Assembly: GCA_002437735.1 (NCBI GenBank)
Contig: DJRC01000034.1
Coordinates: 14,111 to 36,290 of the forward strand
DNA: 22,180 nucleotides
Direction: 5' to 3'
Source: Oscillospiraceae bacterium UBA6370
GTDB lineage: Bacteria; Bacillota; Clostridia; Oscillospirales; Oscillospiraceae
Below, piece after piece: positions 16,095 through 22,180 of this stretch; the first letter of the stretch is position 1; every line of letters begins with the position of its first letter. The notes beneath the pieces were generated by a model. It searched no databases. It had not been told where the DNA came from and was given only the letters and a program-made list of their open reading frames with translations. Made by a program: the position numbers and the translations under genes.

Positions 16095-17495
16095 ATGCTC
16101 ACCTTTACTCCTGTCACGCAGCGGGACGTCGCCCGCCTGCGCCGCTACTATAAAAGCTGCGAATATCAGCTCTGCGAATATTCCGCCCTCGTCAAGCTCA
16201 TGTGGCGCGGCCACCTGCATCCCTCGTGGGCCGAGGGCGCGGGCTGCCTGATCGTCCGCAATTTCATCGACGGCCAGTATTGCTTCGACTACCCCGTTCC
16301 CGGCCCCGACGGCGACGAGGACGCAGCGCTCACACTCATCGAGGACGACTGCCGCGAGCGGGATATCCCCCTCGTCCTCTCCGTCGTCCCGCAGGAGAAG
16401 GCGGAGCGCCTCGCCGCGCGCTACCCCTACTTCCGCTTTTCCTCCCCGCGCGTCTGGCGCGACTATATCTACGCCGCCGAGGACCTCCGCGACTTTGCCG
16501 GCCGCCGCTACTCCGGCCAGCGCAACCACATCAACAAGTTCCGCAAGCTCTATCCCGACGCCGCCTTCCGCCCGCTCGGGAAGAGCGACCTGCCGCTCAT
16601 CGCGCAGTTCTTCCGCGACTACGAGGCCGTCTTCACCAAGGCGTCCGGCTCGGCGAAAAACGAGCTGCGCTGCGCTGAGAGGATGCTCCGCATGACCGGC
16701 AGTCCGCACTTCCTCGTCGGCGGCATGGAGCTAGACGGCAGGCTCCTCTCCGTCGCCATGGCGGAGCGCTGCGGCAGCACGCTACAGATCCATATCGAAA
16801 AAGCCCTCTACGGCTACGAGGGCGTCTATCCCGCCACCGTGCAGGCCTTCGCGCAGGAATTTGCCGTGGACGGCGTGCGCTGGCTCAACCGCGAGGACGA
16901 CGCCGGCGATAAGGGTCTGCGCACCTCGAAGCTCCAATACCTGCCCGACCACCTCGGCGCGAAGCTGCGCTTCGACGTGCTCAACGAGCTGGTCAACATC
17001 GCCGAAATTCCGACCCTCACCACCGCACGCTTGACGCTCGACGCGCTCACCGACGCGGACAAGGCCGCCTACGCCGCTCTCTGCCTCGACGACGACCGCA
17101 ATAAGTGGTGGGGCTACGACTTCCGCAAGGACTACGATGGCACGCCCTACGAGGACTACTTTCTCAAGGTCGCGCGGGAGGACTACGCCCGCTCCCGCGC
17201 CGTGAACTTTGCCGTCCGGCTGGGCGGCGCACTCATCGGCGAAGCCGTCCTCTACCGCTTCGATTCCCGCGGCGGCGCGGAGCTCGGCTGCCGCATCTCG
17301 CCGGACTTCGCGGGCCACGGCTACGGCACCGAAGCCTTCGCCGCCGTCGCCGACTGGGCGCTCTACCGGCTCCACCTCGCCCACGTCGTCGCCAAATGCT
17401 ATAAGGAAAACGACGCCTCCTACAGGATGCTCACCTCCTGTATGCACCGCGCCGGCGAGGACGAGACCTTCTTCTATTTTGATAAAGAGGTCTGA
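16095..17495 (+). CDS. Fusion of a DUF2156 (LPG-synthase-C-like) domain with a GNAT acetyltransferase
   Basis: 466 aa, soluble. Residues ~1-300 match the DUF2156/COG4866 pattern: 'GQRNHINKFRK' (141-151), a helical middle, and 'NREDDAGDKGLRTSKLQY' (265-282). This fold is two GNAT-like halves related to the catalytic part of aminoacyl-phosphatidylglycerol synthases. Residues ~306-466 are a RimJ/Acetyltransf_3-type GNAT, starting at 'LTTARLTLDALTDAD' with the acetyl-CoA loop 'FAGHGYGTEAF' (405-415). There are no membrane helices, so it is not a full lipid flippase/synthase. Substrates are unknown; an aminoacyl- or acyl-transferase on a small molecule, peptide or tRNA-derived donor is possible. 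AAAGGA lies 7 nt upstream. It stands alone with its own promoter and strong terminator. Confidence 0.88.
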   Translation: MLTFTPVTQRDVARLRRYYKSCEYQLCEYSALVKLMWRGHLHPSWAEGAGCLIVRNFIDGQYCFDYPVPGPDGDEDAALTLIEDDCRERDIPLVLSVVPQEKAERLAARYPYFRFSSPRVWRDYIYAAEDLRDFAGRRYSGQRNHINKFRKLYPDAAFRPLGKSDLPLIAQFFRDYEAVFTKASGSAKNELRCAERMLRMTGSPHFLVGGMELDGRLLSVAMAERCGSTLQIHIEKALYGYEGVYPATVQAFAQEFAVDGVRWLNREDDAGDKGLRTSKLQYLPDHLGAKLRFDVLNELVNIAEIPTLTTARLTLDALTDADKAAYAALCLDDDRNKWWGYDFRKDYDGTPYEDYFLKVAREDYARSRAVNFAVRLGGALIGEAVLYRFDSRGGAELGCRISPDFAGHGYGTEAFAAVADWALYRLHLAHVVAKCYKENDASYRMLTSCMHRAGEDETFFYFDKEV

Positions 17496-17512
17496 ACCGC
17501 GTATGAAAAGAC

Positions 17513-17548
17513 CGCCTCTGCACACAATAGTGCAGAGGCGATTTTTTT
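17513..17548 (+). terminator. Strong intrinsic terminator after the DUF2156-GNAT gene
   Basis: CGCCTCTGCAC (17513-17523) pairs with GTGCAGAGGCG (17530-17540) over 11 perfect bp, 6-nt loop, then A and seven T. Confidence 0.95.
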
Positions 17549-17682
17549 GTGTTCACGCAAAGGATCCCGGCATTTTCGCTGCACCGCCCGCCGACAGGCG
17601 GCAGCGGCGGCGTATGCGGGCTCTCCATCCGCCGCCGACGGAGAGCAGCACAAGGCAGAGCGGCAGAATGGAGATCTTCACA

Positions 17683-17892
17683 ATGGGAACTGATTCCGAA
17701 TTTTGCTCCGATGAGCGCGTGGGCTACACCCTGCTCAAATCCTTCCTCGCGGGCGACGTCAACGCCAACCGCTGCTACGCCGGCCTCTCGCCCGAGGAGC
17801 AGCAGCGCCTAACCTCCGGCGTCAAGAGCCTGCGCACCCCCGACGAGGTCGCCAGCTACGTCTGGGACTATCTTGACAGACAAGGACGGTAA
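17683..17892 (+). CDS. Small unknown protein upstream of the spore germination gene
   Basis: 69 aa from ATG 17683, chosen because GGAG (17670-17673) lies 9 nt upstream; an in-frame ATG at 17668 would add 5 residues and has a poorer ribosome site. It is soluble, with no signal or membrane segment. The sequence has a 'VGYTLLKSFLAGDVNANRC' helix-like part and a C-terminal half 'LTSGVKSLRTPDEVASYVW' ending in charged residues. I do not recognise the family. The stop is 6 nt before the next start, so it is almost certainly co-transcribed with the SpoVAF-like gene and may be expressed in the forespore; that is inference from position. The 130 nt before it hold GC-rich inverted repeats (for example GCTCTCC-N13-GGAGAGC at 17620-17646) but no clear promoter. 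Confidence 0.65.
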   Translation: MGTDSEFCSDERVGYTLLKSFLAGDVNANRCYAGLSPEEQQRLTSGVKSLRTPDEVASYVWDYLDRQGR

Positions 17893-17898
17893 GCCGCC

Positions 17899-19314
17899 AT
17901 GGAGCGCCTGACGGGACACTTTGAACAGGATGTCCGCACGCTCGACGCCCTGCTGGGCGTCGGGCGCTGCTTTGACATGATCGCCCGCGACCTCGTCGCG
18001 GGCGGCCGCCGCTGCCGTCTGTACGTTGTGGACGGCTACGGCGACGACGCGGTGCTCGAGCGCATGATCGGCTTCTGGCTCGCCCTGCCCTCCACCGCCG
18101 ACGCCGCCGACGCGCAGACCTTCATCGACCGCTATGTGACCTTCAGCGAGGTCAACGCCGAAGCCGACCTCCGGCAGGCGGCCACCGCCGTGTTCCTCGG
18201 CAAAACGCTGCTCCTCGCCGAGGGCTACGGCGAATGTATCCTCATCGACGCGAAGAGCTACCCCTCCCGCGGCGTGGAGGAACCCTCCTCGGGCAAGGTG
18301 CTGCGCGGCGCGCACGACGGCTTCATCGAAACCCTCGTGCAGAACGCGGCGCTGCTGCGCCGCCGCATCCGCACGCCGCAGCTCACGCTCGAGGGCCACA
18401 AAATTTCCGAGAAATCCCGCGCCGACGTCGTCCTCTGCTATCTTGAGGACAAGGTGGACCGCGCGCTCCTCGCGCGCGTCCGCGCGAAGCTCGCCGCCAT
18501 CGACGCGAACTCCATCTCCATGTCGCAGGAGTCCATCGCCGAGTCCATGATGGACCGGAAGCAATGGTTCAACCCCTTTCCCCGTGTGCGCTATACCGAG
18601 CGCCCCGACGCCGCCACCGCCAGCATCATGGAGGGCAGCATCATCGTCCTCGTGGACAACTCTCCCGCCGCCATGATCCTGCCCACCCGCTTCTTTGACT
18701 TCGTGCAGGAGGCGAACGACTTCTATTTCCCGCCGCTCGTCGGCTCGTACCTGCGCATCCTGCGCGTGGTCGTCTTTCTGCTCACGCTCTTCATCACGCC
18801 CGTGTGGTACCTGCTCGTGCAGGACCCGGATCTTCCCAACAGCGCGCTGAGCTTCCTCGCCGTCACGAGCGAGTACGAGGTCCCCATCCTCGCCCAGCTC
18901 CTCCTGACCGAGTTCATCGTCGATCTTCTCAAGCTCGCCTCGCTCAACACCCCCAGCGTCTTTTCCAACTCGTTTTCCATGATCGGCGCGCTCGTGCTCG
19001 GCGACTTCGCCGTGCAGGCGCATTGGCTCGTGCCGGAGGTGCTGGCGTACATGGCGTTCGTCGCCATCGCGAACTTCGCCCAGCCGAGCTACGAGCTCGG
19101 CTACGCCTTCAAGCTCCTGCGCCTCGTGCTGCTCGTCAGCTCCGCCGCCCTCGGCTGGGCGGGCCTCGCCCTCGGCACGCTGCTCATCGCCGTCCTGCTC
19201 GTCACCACCAGGCCCATCGCCGGCGGACATTATATGTATCCCCTTTATCCCTTCAGCTGGCACGCGCTCCGCGCCCTGCTCGTCCGCCGCCCCATCGCCC
19301 CCGACAACACTTGA
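17899..19314 (+). CDS. spoVAF: GerA-family spore germination protein, SpoVAF-like
   Basis: 471 aa, a size typical of SpoVAF/GerAA-type proteins. The first ~270 residues are soluble and carry the GerA signature region 'RGAHDGFIETLVQNAALL' followed by 'RRRIRTPQLTLEGHKISEKS' (~136-174) and 'MEGSIIVLVDNSPAAMILP' (~244-262). The last ~200 residues form several membrane helices, including 'VPILAQLLLTEFIVDLLKLA', and end in 'YPFSWHALRALLVRR'. GerA-type A subunits assemble in the inner spore membrane as germinant-responsive channels, and SpoVAF-type members cooperate with them. SpoVAF is preferred over GerAA because of the C-terminal pattern and the absence of gerB/gerC genes. However, none of the usual spoVA operon genes is adjacent, so the exact subfamily is uncertain. 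Confidence 0.85.
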   Translation: MERLTGHFEQDVRTLDALLGVGRCFDMIARDLVAGGRRCRLYVVDGYGDDAVLERMIGFWLALPSTADAADAQTFIDRYVTFSEVNAEADLRQAATAVFLGKTLLLAEGYGECILIDAKSYPSRGVEEPSSGKVLRGAHDGFIETLVQNAALLRRRIRTPQLTLEGHKISEKSRADVVLCYLEDKVDRALLARVRAKLAAIDANSISMSQESIAESMMDRKQWFNPFPRVRYTERPDAATASIMEGSIIVLVDNSPAAMILPTRFFDFVQEANDFYFPPLVGSYLRILRVVVFLLTLFITPVWYLLVQDPDLPNSALSFLAVTSEYEVPILAQLLLTEFIVDLLKLASLNTPSVFSNSFSMIGALVLGDFAVQAHWLVPEVLAYMAFVAIANFAQPSYELGYAFKLLRLVLLVSSAALGWAGLALGTLLIAVLLVTTRPIAGGHYMYPLYPFSWHALRALLVRRPIAPDNT

Positions 19315-19325
19315 ACGTATCGCTC

Positions 19326-19352
19326 AAAAAGCCGCCCTCCCGGGCGGCTTTT
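19326..19352 (+). terminator. Terminator after the SpoVAF-like gene
   Basis: GCCGCCC (19331-19337), a 4-nt loop, GGGCGGC (19342-19348), with A5 before and T4 after. Confidence 0.9.
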
Positions 19353-19383
19353 CGCTTTTCCAAAATTTTTTCCTCTGACCCTC

Positions 19384-19412
19384 TTGACAAATCCCTTTTG
19401 ATGTATTATTGT
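19384..19412 (+). promoter_or_regulatory. Promoter of the GntR-ABC operon
   Basis: -35 TTGACA (19384-19389), a 17-nt spacer, -10 TATTGT (19407-19412). Both the spacer's end and the -10 lie inside the left arm of a large inverted repeat. Confidence 0.75.
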
Positions 19413-19443
19413 ACTAAGCACCTAATACAATAATACATCAAAA
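19396..19443. repeat. 18-bp perfect inverted repeat, probable GntR (YtrA-type) operator
   Basis: TTTTGATGTATTATTGTA (19396-19413) and its exact reverse complement (19426-19443) are separated by 12 nt. The repeat covers the -10, the transcript start and the bases just before the AGGAGG of the GntR gene. Because transcription should begin between the arms, it is better explained as a DNA operator than as an RNA hairpin. Confidence 0.8.
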
Positions 19444-19455
19444 AGGAGGAACCGT

Positions 19456-19824
19456 ATGGAGTGGCAATTCCGCAATGACAGCCCCATCTATACCCAGCTC
19501 ACGCAGCGCCTGACGCAGGCCATCGTCGCGGGCGAATTCCGGCCCGGCGAGCGTCTGCCCTCGGTGCGCGAGCTCGCGGTGGAGGCGGGCGTCAACCCCA
19601 ACACGGTGCAGCGCGCGCTCGCCGACCTTGAGCGCGACGGGCTGGTCTTTTCCCAGCGCACCGCGGGCCGCTTCGTGACGGAAGATGTTTCCATGATCGA
19701 AAACGCGAAGCTCCGTCTGGCGGACGAATGTGTGGAGAGCTTTCTCTCCGAAATGGCAAAGCTCGGCTGCGGCAGAGACGAGGTCATCGCCCTGCTGCAA
19801 GACCGAAAGGAGGAAGGACAATGA
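19456..19824 (+). CDS. GntR-family repressor, YtrA subfamily
   Basis: 122 aa, the short YtrA form. The winged helix is at ~8-75 ('PIYTQLTQRLTQAIVAGEF', 'RLPSVRELAVEAGVNPNTVQ', 'ERDGLVFSQRTAGRFV'), followed only by a ~45-residue helical tail rather than a large ligand domain. AAGGAGG lies about 7 nt before ATG. It is the first gene of an operon with an ABC ATPase (overlapping ATGA) and a membrane protein, the usual YtrA-type arrangement in which the repressor controls its own transporter. In relatives these operons respond to cell-envelope antibiotics. The inducer here is unknown. Confidence 0.93.
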   Translation: MEWQFRNDSPIYTQLTQRLTQAIVAGEFRPGERLPSVRELAVEAGVNPNTVQRALADLERDGLVFSQRTAGRFVTEDVSMIENAKLRLADECVESFLSEMAKLGCGRDEVIALLQDRKEEGQ

Positions 19825-20516
19825 GTATTTTAGAATGTAAGGCGCTCACCAAGCGCTACGGCGGAAAGTCCGCCCTTGAGGGCGTGGACCTCGCCATCGA
19901 GCCGGGCCGCATCGTCGGCCTGCTCGGCCCGAACGGCAGCGGCAAAACGACGCTCATCAAGCTCGCCAACGGTCTGCTCACCCCCACGAGCGGCGAAATT
20001 CTGATCGACGGCAAGGCCCCCTCGCCGGAGACGAAGGCCATCGTCTCCTATCTCCCTGACCGCAACGCCCTGCCCGACTGGATGACCGCCGCGCAGACCG
20101 TCGATTACTACGCAGACTTCTACGCCGACTTCCGCCGCGACGCGGCGCAGGAGATGATCGCCCGCCTCGGCCTCGATGTCTCGGCGCGCGTCAAAACGCT
20201 CTCCAAGGGCACGCGCGAAAAGCTCCAGCTCATTCTTGTCATGTCCCGCGCGGCGAAGCTGTATCTGCTCGACGAGCCGATCGGCGGCGTCGACCCCGCC
20301 ACCCGCGACTACATTCTCCGCACCATCATCGGCAACTACAACGAGGACGCCTCCGTCGTCCTCTCCACCCACCTCATCGCCGACGTTGAGCAGGTGCTCG
20401 ACGAGGTGATCTTCCTGCAAAACGGCCGCGTCGAGCGTCACACGAGCGTTGACGCCATCCGCAGCGAAACAGGCAGGAGCGTCGACGAGCTTTTCCGGGA
20501 GGTGTTCAAATGCTGA
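19821..20516 (+). CDS. ABC transporter ATP-binding protein (YtrB-like)
   Basis: 231 aa from ATG 19821, which overlaps the GntR stop and follows AAGGAGGAAGG. Walker A is GPNGSGKT (36-43), Walker B 'LYLLDE' (147-152) and the switch His184 is in 'LSTHL'. Two departures from the textbook ABC cassette are visible: the signature reads LSKGT instead of LSGGQ, and the Q-loop position appears to be Asp80 in 'SYLPDRNALPDW'. Both are seen in exporters of this type (BcrA/YtrB-like) and do not imply loss of activity. It pairs with the membrane protein that starts 7 nt before its end. Confidence 0.92.
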   Translation: MSILECKALTKRYGGKSALEGVDLAIEPGRIVGLLGPNGSGKTTLIKLANGLLTPTSGEILIDGKAPSPETKAIVSYLPDRNALPDWMTAAQTVDYYADFYADFRRDAAQEMIARLGLDVSARVKTLSKGTREKLQLILVMSRAAKLYLLDEPIGGVDPATRDYILRTIIGNYNEDASVVLSTHLIADVEQVLDEVIFLQNGRVERHTSVDAIRSETGRSVDELFREVFKC

Positions 20517-21316
20517 CCAAACTCATCCGGCACGAATTTCGCGCCACAAGCCGCATCATGTGGCCCATCTTCGCGGGCATGCTCGCGCTGACGCTCGCCA
20601 TGCGCGCGTCGCAGAGCGTGCTGCAAAACGAATCTCCCTGGCTGCTCAACCTGCTGGCGATCCTCGTCGTAATGGGCTTTTTCCTCGGTCTCATGGCGCT
20701 GTGCTTCGCGCCGCTCGCGCTCTCCGCCGTCCGCTTCCGCGATCACATTCTGAAGGATGAGGGCTACCTCACCCTAACGCTGCCGGTGAATATGCACCAG
20801 CTCCTTGCCTCCAAGCTAATCGTCTCGGCGGTCTGGTATGCCGCGGCGTTCCTCGCCGTCGTGCTGCTGTGCATGATCGGCGCGTTCGGTCTCCGCGACT
20901 GGCAGGTGGTCCCGCAGTTTGCAGCCGACTTTCTCCGCGCCTTCGGCAAGCTGGACGGCGCCCTGCAGGGGCAGGCGCTGCTCTTCGCGTTGGAGGTCTT
21001 TCTGTTCTGCGTCCTCGGCGTCACCGCCGTTTCCCTCATCATCTACGCGGCTTACGCCGTGGGCTTCAGCTTCCATAAGCACAAGAGCACCCTCACCGCC
21101 GTGTTCGTCCTCGTGTTCTTCCAGCTCGTGCAGTTCGCGGCCATCGCGGTCCTGGTAAATCTCTTCGGCGACGGCTTCACCGCGTGGTCGAGCCTCACCG
21201 GCGTGCAGGCGGGCAATGCCTTCTTCGCCGTCGCCCTCGTCTGTGAGCTGATTGTCTGCGTCCTCTTCTACCTCGTCACCTATTTCTTCCTCACGAGGAA
21301 GCTGAATCTGGAGTGA
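20510..21316 (+). CDS. ABC-2-type membrane protein, partner of the upstream ATPase
   Basis: 268 aa, about six hydrophobic helices and no signal peptide. The N-terminus 'MLTKLIRHEFRATSR' is typical of ABC-2 permease subunits, with a basic amphipathic helix ahead of the first membrane segment. 'DEGYLTLTLPVNMHQLLASK' between helices 2 and 3 is a common motif in this group. The start overlaps the ATPase gene by 7 nt. With the GntR regulator and the ATPase this makes a complete small exporter. The substrate is unknown; antibiotic or envelope stress roles are known for related operons. Confidence 0.88.
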   Translation: MLTKLIRHEFRATSRIMWPIFAGMLALTLAMRASQSVLQNESPWLLNLLAILVVMGFFLGLMALCFAPLALSAVRFRDHILKDEGYLTLTLPVNMHQLLASKLIVSAVWYAAAFLAVVLLCMIGAFGLRDWQVVPQFAADFLRAFGKLDGALQGQALLFALEVFLFCVLGVTAVSLIIYAAYAVGFSFHKHKSTLTAVFVLVFFQLVQFAAIAVLVNLFGDGFTAWSSLTGVQAGNAFFAVALVCELIVCVLFYLVTYFFLTRKLNLE

Positions 21317-21320
21317 CCCC

Positions 21321-21389
21321 ATGAAAAAAATTCTTGTCCTCATTCTGACGCTTGCGGTGGGCCTTACCCTCCTGCGGCGGAAAAAGTAA
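21321..21389 (+). CDS. 22-residue membrane mini-ORF, or a lipoprotein remnant
   Basis: GGAG sits 7 nt before an ATG placed 4 nt after the permease stop. The product MKKILVLILTLAVGLTLLRRKK is 22 residues: Lys-Lys, one hydrophobic stretch, then a basic end. It could be a single-pass miniprotein. Alternatively, shifting the frame by one base in the CTCCTG near 21369-21374 gives 'GLTLCGGKSK', a lipobox with Cys, so it may be the broken start of a lipoprotein. The terminator follows immediately, so little of any longer gene is left. Confidence 0.4.
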   Translation: MKKILVLILTLAVGLTLLRRKK

Positions 21390-21405
21390 ACAACCACCTC
21401 ATCTG

Positions 21406-21449
21406 AAAAAGCGGCCGGAGAGCGAAAAAAGCTTTTTCGGCCGCTTTTT
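21406..21449 (+). terminator. Terminator of the GntR-ABC operon
   Basis: GCGGCCG (21411-21417) pairs with CGGCCGC (21438-21444), with A5 before and T5 after. The loop contains a second stem, GAAAAA/TTTTTC. Confidence 0.88.
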
Positions 21450-21472
21450 GCGCGCAAAAGCAAGAAAGATTT

Positions 21473-21514
21473 AAGAAAAACCGAAGAAAAACTACAGGCT
21501 CCGCCTGCTATCAT
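21473..21514 (+). promoter_or_regulatory. Promoter of the BceA-like gene with 11-bp-spaced direct repeats
   Basis: Extended -10 TGCTATCAT (21506-21514) with no good -35. AAGAAAAAC occurs twice (21473-21481, 21484-21492), 11 bp apart start to start, over the -35 area. This is the layout expected of an OmpR-type response-regulator site. Confidence 0.5.
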
Positions 21515-21546
21515 GGCGGCAGAAATATCGGAAAGGAGTTTTCCCC

Positions 21547-22180
21547 ATGTCCCTTCTTGAAGTCAGCGGTCTTTCCAAGACCTACACCACCCGCTTCGGC
21601 GGCGCGAAGGTCGAGGCGCTCAAAAGCGTCGCCTTCTCCGTCGAGAGCGGCGAATACGTCGCCGTCATGGGCGAGAGCGGCAGCGGCAAAACCACGCTTC
21701 TGAACCTTCTCGCAGCGCTCGACCGCCCCACCGGCGGCACGGTCCTCCTCGCTGGGCAGAACCTCGCCGAGATCCCCGAGGAGCGCGCGGCGGCCTTCCG
21801 CCGCGACCACCTCGGCTTTGTCTTTCAGGATTTCAGCCTGCTCGACACCTTCTCGCTGGAGGACAACATTCTCCTCCCCCTCGTCCTGCAGGGCAAAAGC
21901 CGCGGCGAGATGAAGTCCCGCCTCATCCCGCTCGCCGACCGGCTCGGCATTTCCGACCTCCTCAAAAAGTACCCCTACGAGGTCTCCGGCGGGCAGAAGC
22001 AGCGGGCCGCCGTGGCCCGGGCCCTCATCACGGAGCCGGAGATCATCCTGGCCGATGAGCCCACCGGCGCCCTGGACTCCCGGACGGGCCAGCAGGTGCT
22101 GAAGTTCCTTCAGCAGCTGAACAAGGAAGGCAGCACCATCATCCTCATCACCCACGACAACGGCATCGCCGCCACGGCGC
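21547..22180 (+). CDS. ABC transporter ATP-binding protein, BceA/MacB type, 5' part
   Basis: At least 211 residues, open at the right edge, so the C-terminus is missing. AAAGGAG lies about 7 nt before ATG. The cassette shows Walker A GESGSGKT, Q-loop 'FVFQDFSLLDTFSLEDNI', signature VSGGQKQRAAVARAL, Walker B 'IILADEPTGALDS' and switch His in 'LITHD'. 'GALDS' and the short Q-loop pattern mark the MacB/LolD/BceA branch, whose partners are FtsX-like permeases. In Firmicutes these pairs commonly give resistance to peptide antibiotics under a two-component system. The permease and regulator would lie beyond the window (inference). Confidence 0.92.
   Translation, partial: MSLLEVSGLSKTYTTRFGGAKVEALKSVAFSVESGEYVAVMGESGSGKTTLLNLLAALDRPTGGTVLLAGQNLAEIPEERAAAFRRDHLGFVFQDFSLLDTFSLEDNILLPLVLQGKSRGEMKSRLIPLADRLGISDLLKKYPYEVSGGQKQRAAVARALITEPEIILADEPTGALDSRTGQQVLKFLQQLNKEGSTIILITHDNGIAATA

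Noticed and set aside
17549..17682. Sporulation sigma-factor promoter upstream of the small gene and SpoVAF-like gene
   Set aside because: I looked for sigma-G/F-like -35 and -10 pairs and found nothing good enough to report.
19396..19443. RNA hairpin or terminator before the GntR gene
   Set aside because: The left arm contains the -10, so most of it should not be transcribed from this promoter. A DNA operator explains it better.

Overview
The window looks like chromosomal DNA of a GC-rich, anaerobic, endospore-forming Clostridia relative (Oscillospiraceae-like). This is an inference from four things: coding regions rich in GCC/CTC/CGC codons with AT-rich sigma-A-type promoters between them, strong AGGAGG ribosome sites, a GerA/SpoVAF-type spore germination protein, and Firmicutes-style LexA and YtrA-type GntR regulators. 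No tRNA, rRNA, CRISPR array or insertion sequence was seen.

Layout. (1) 1-1844: the 3' end of a PgeF/YfiH laccase-domain gene, overlapped by a family-5 solute-binding lipoprotein gene, then a two-way terminator. (2) 1869-4765: lexA on the minus strand, with a candidate SOS box over its own promoter, divergent from a MoxR ATPase/CoxE-type VWA pair. (3) 4771-10418: a LysR regulator divergent from argC-argJ-argB-argD, which convert glutamate to N-acetylornithine and ornithine with acetyl recycling by ArgJ. (4) 10419-13504: a dense regulatory region and a leader of about 320 nt ahead of an NhaC-family transporter and an alanine/ornithine-racemase-family enzyme. (5) 13523-15990: an NSS-family Na+ symporter divergent from a second LysR gene of the same subfamily as the first. 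(6) 16095-19352: a two-domain DUF2156-GNAT fusion, then a small unknown gene and a SpoVAF-like protein. (7) 19384-21449: a YtrA-type GntR regulator with an 18-bp perfect inverted repeat at its promoter, an ABC ATPase, an integral membrane partner and a 22-codon mini-ORF. (8) 21473-22180: the start of a BceA/MacB-type ABC ATPase that runs off the window.

The most interesting block is 4771-15990. Two related LysR regulators bracket ornithine synthesis (argCJBD), a probable amino-acid/Na+ antiporter, a probable ornithine or alanine racemase and a Na+-coupled amino-acid symporter. This could be a coordinated system that makes, racemises and moves ornithine or a related amino acid. The genes and regulatory dyads are visible in the sequence. 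The joint function is inference.
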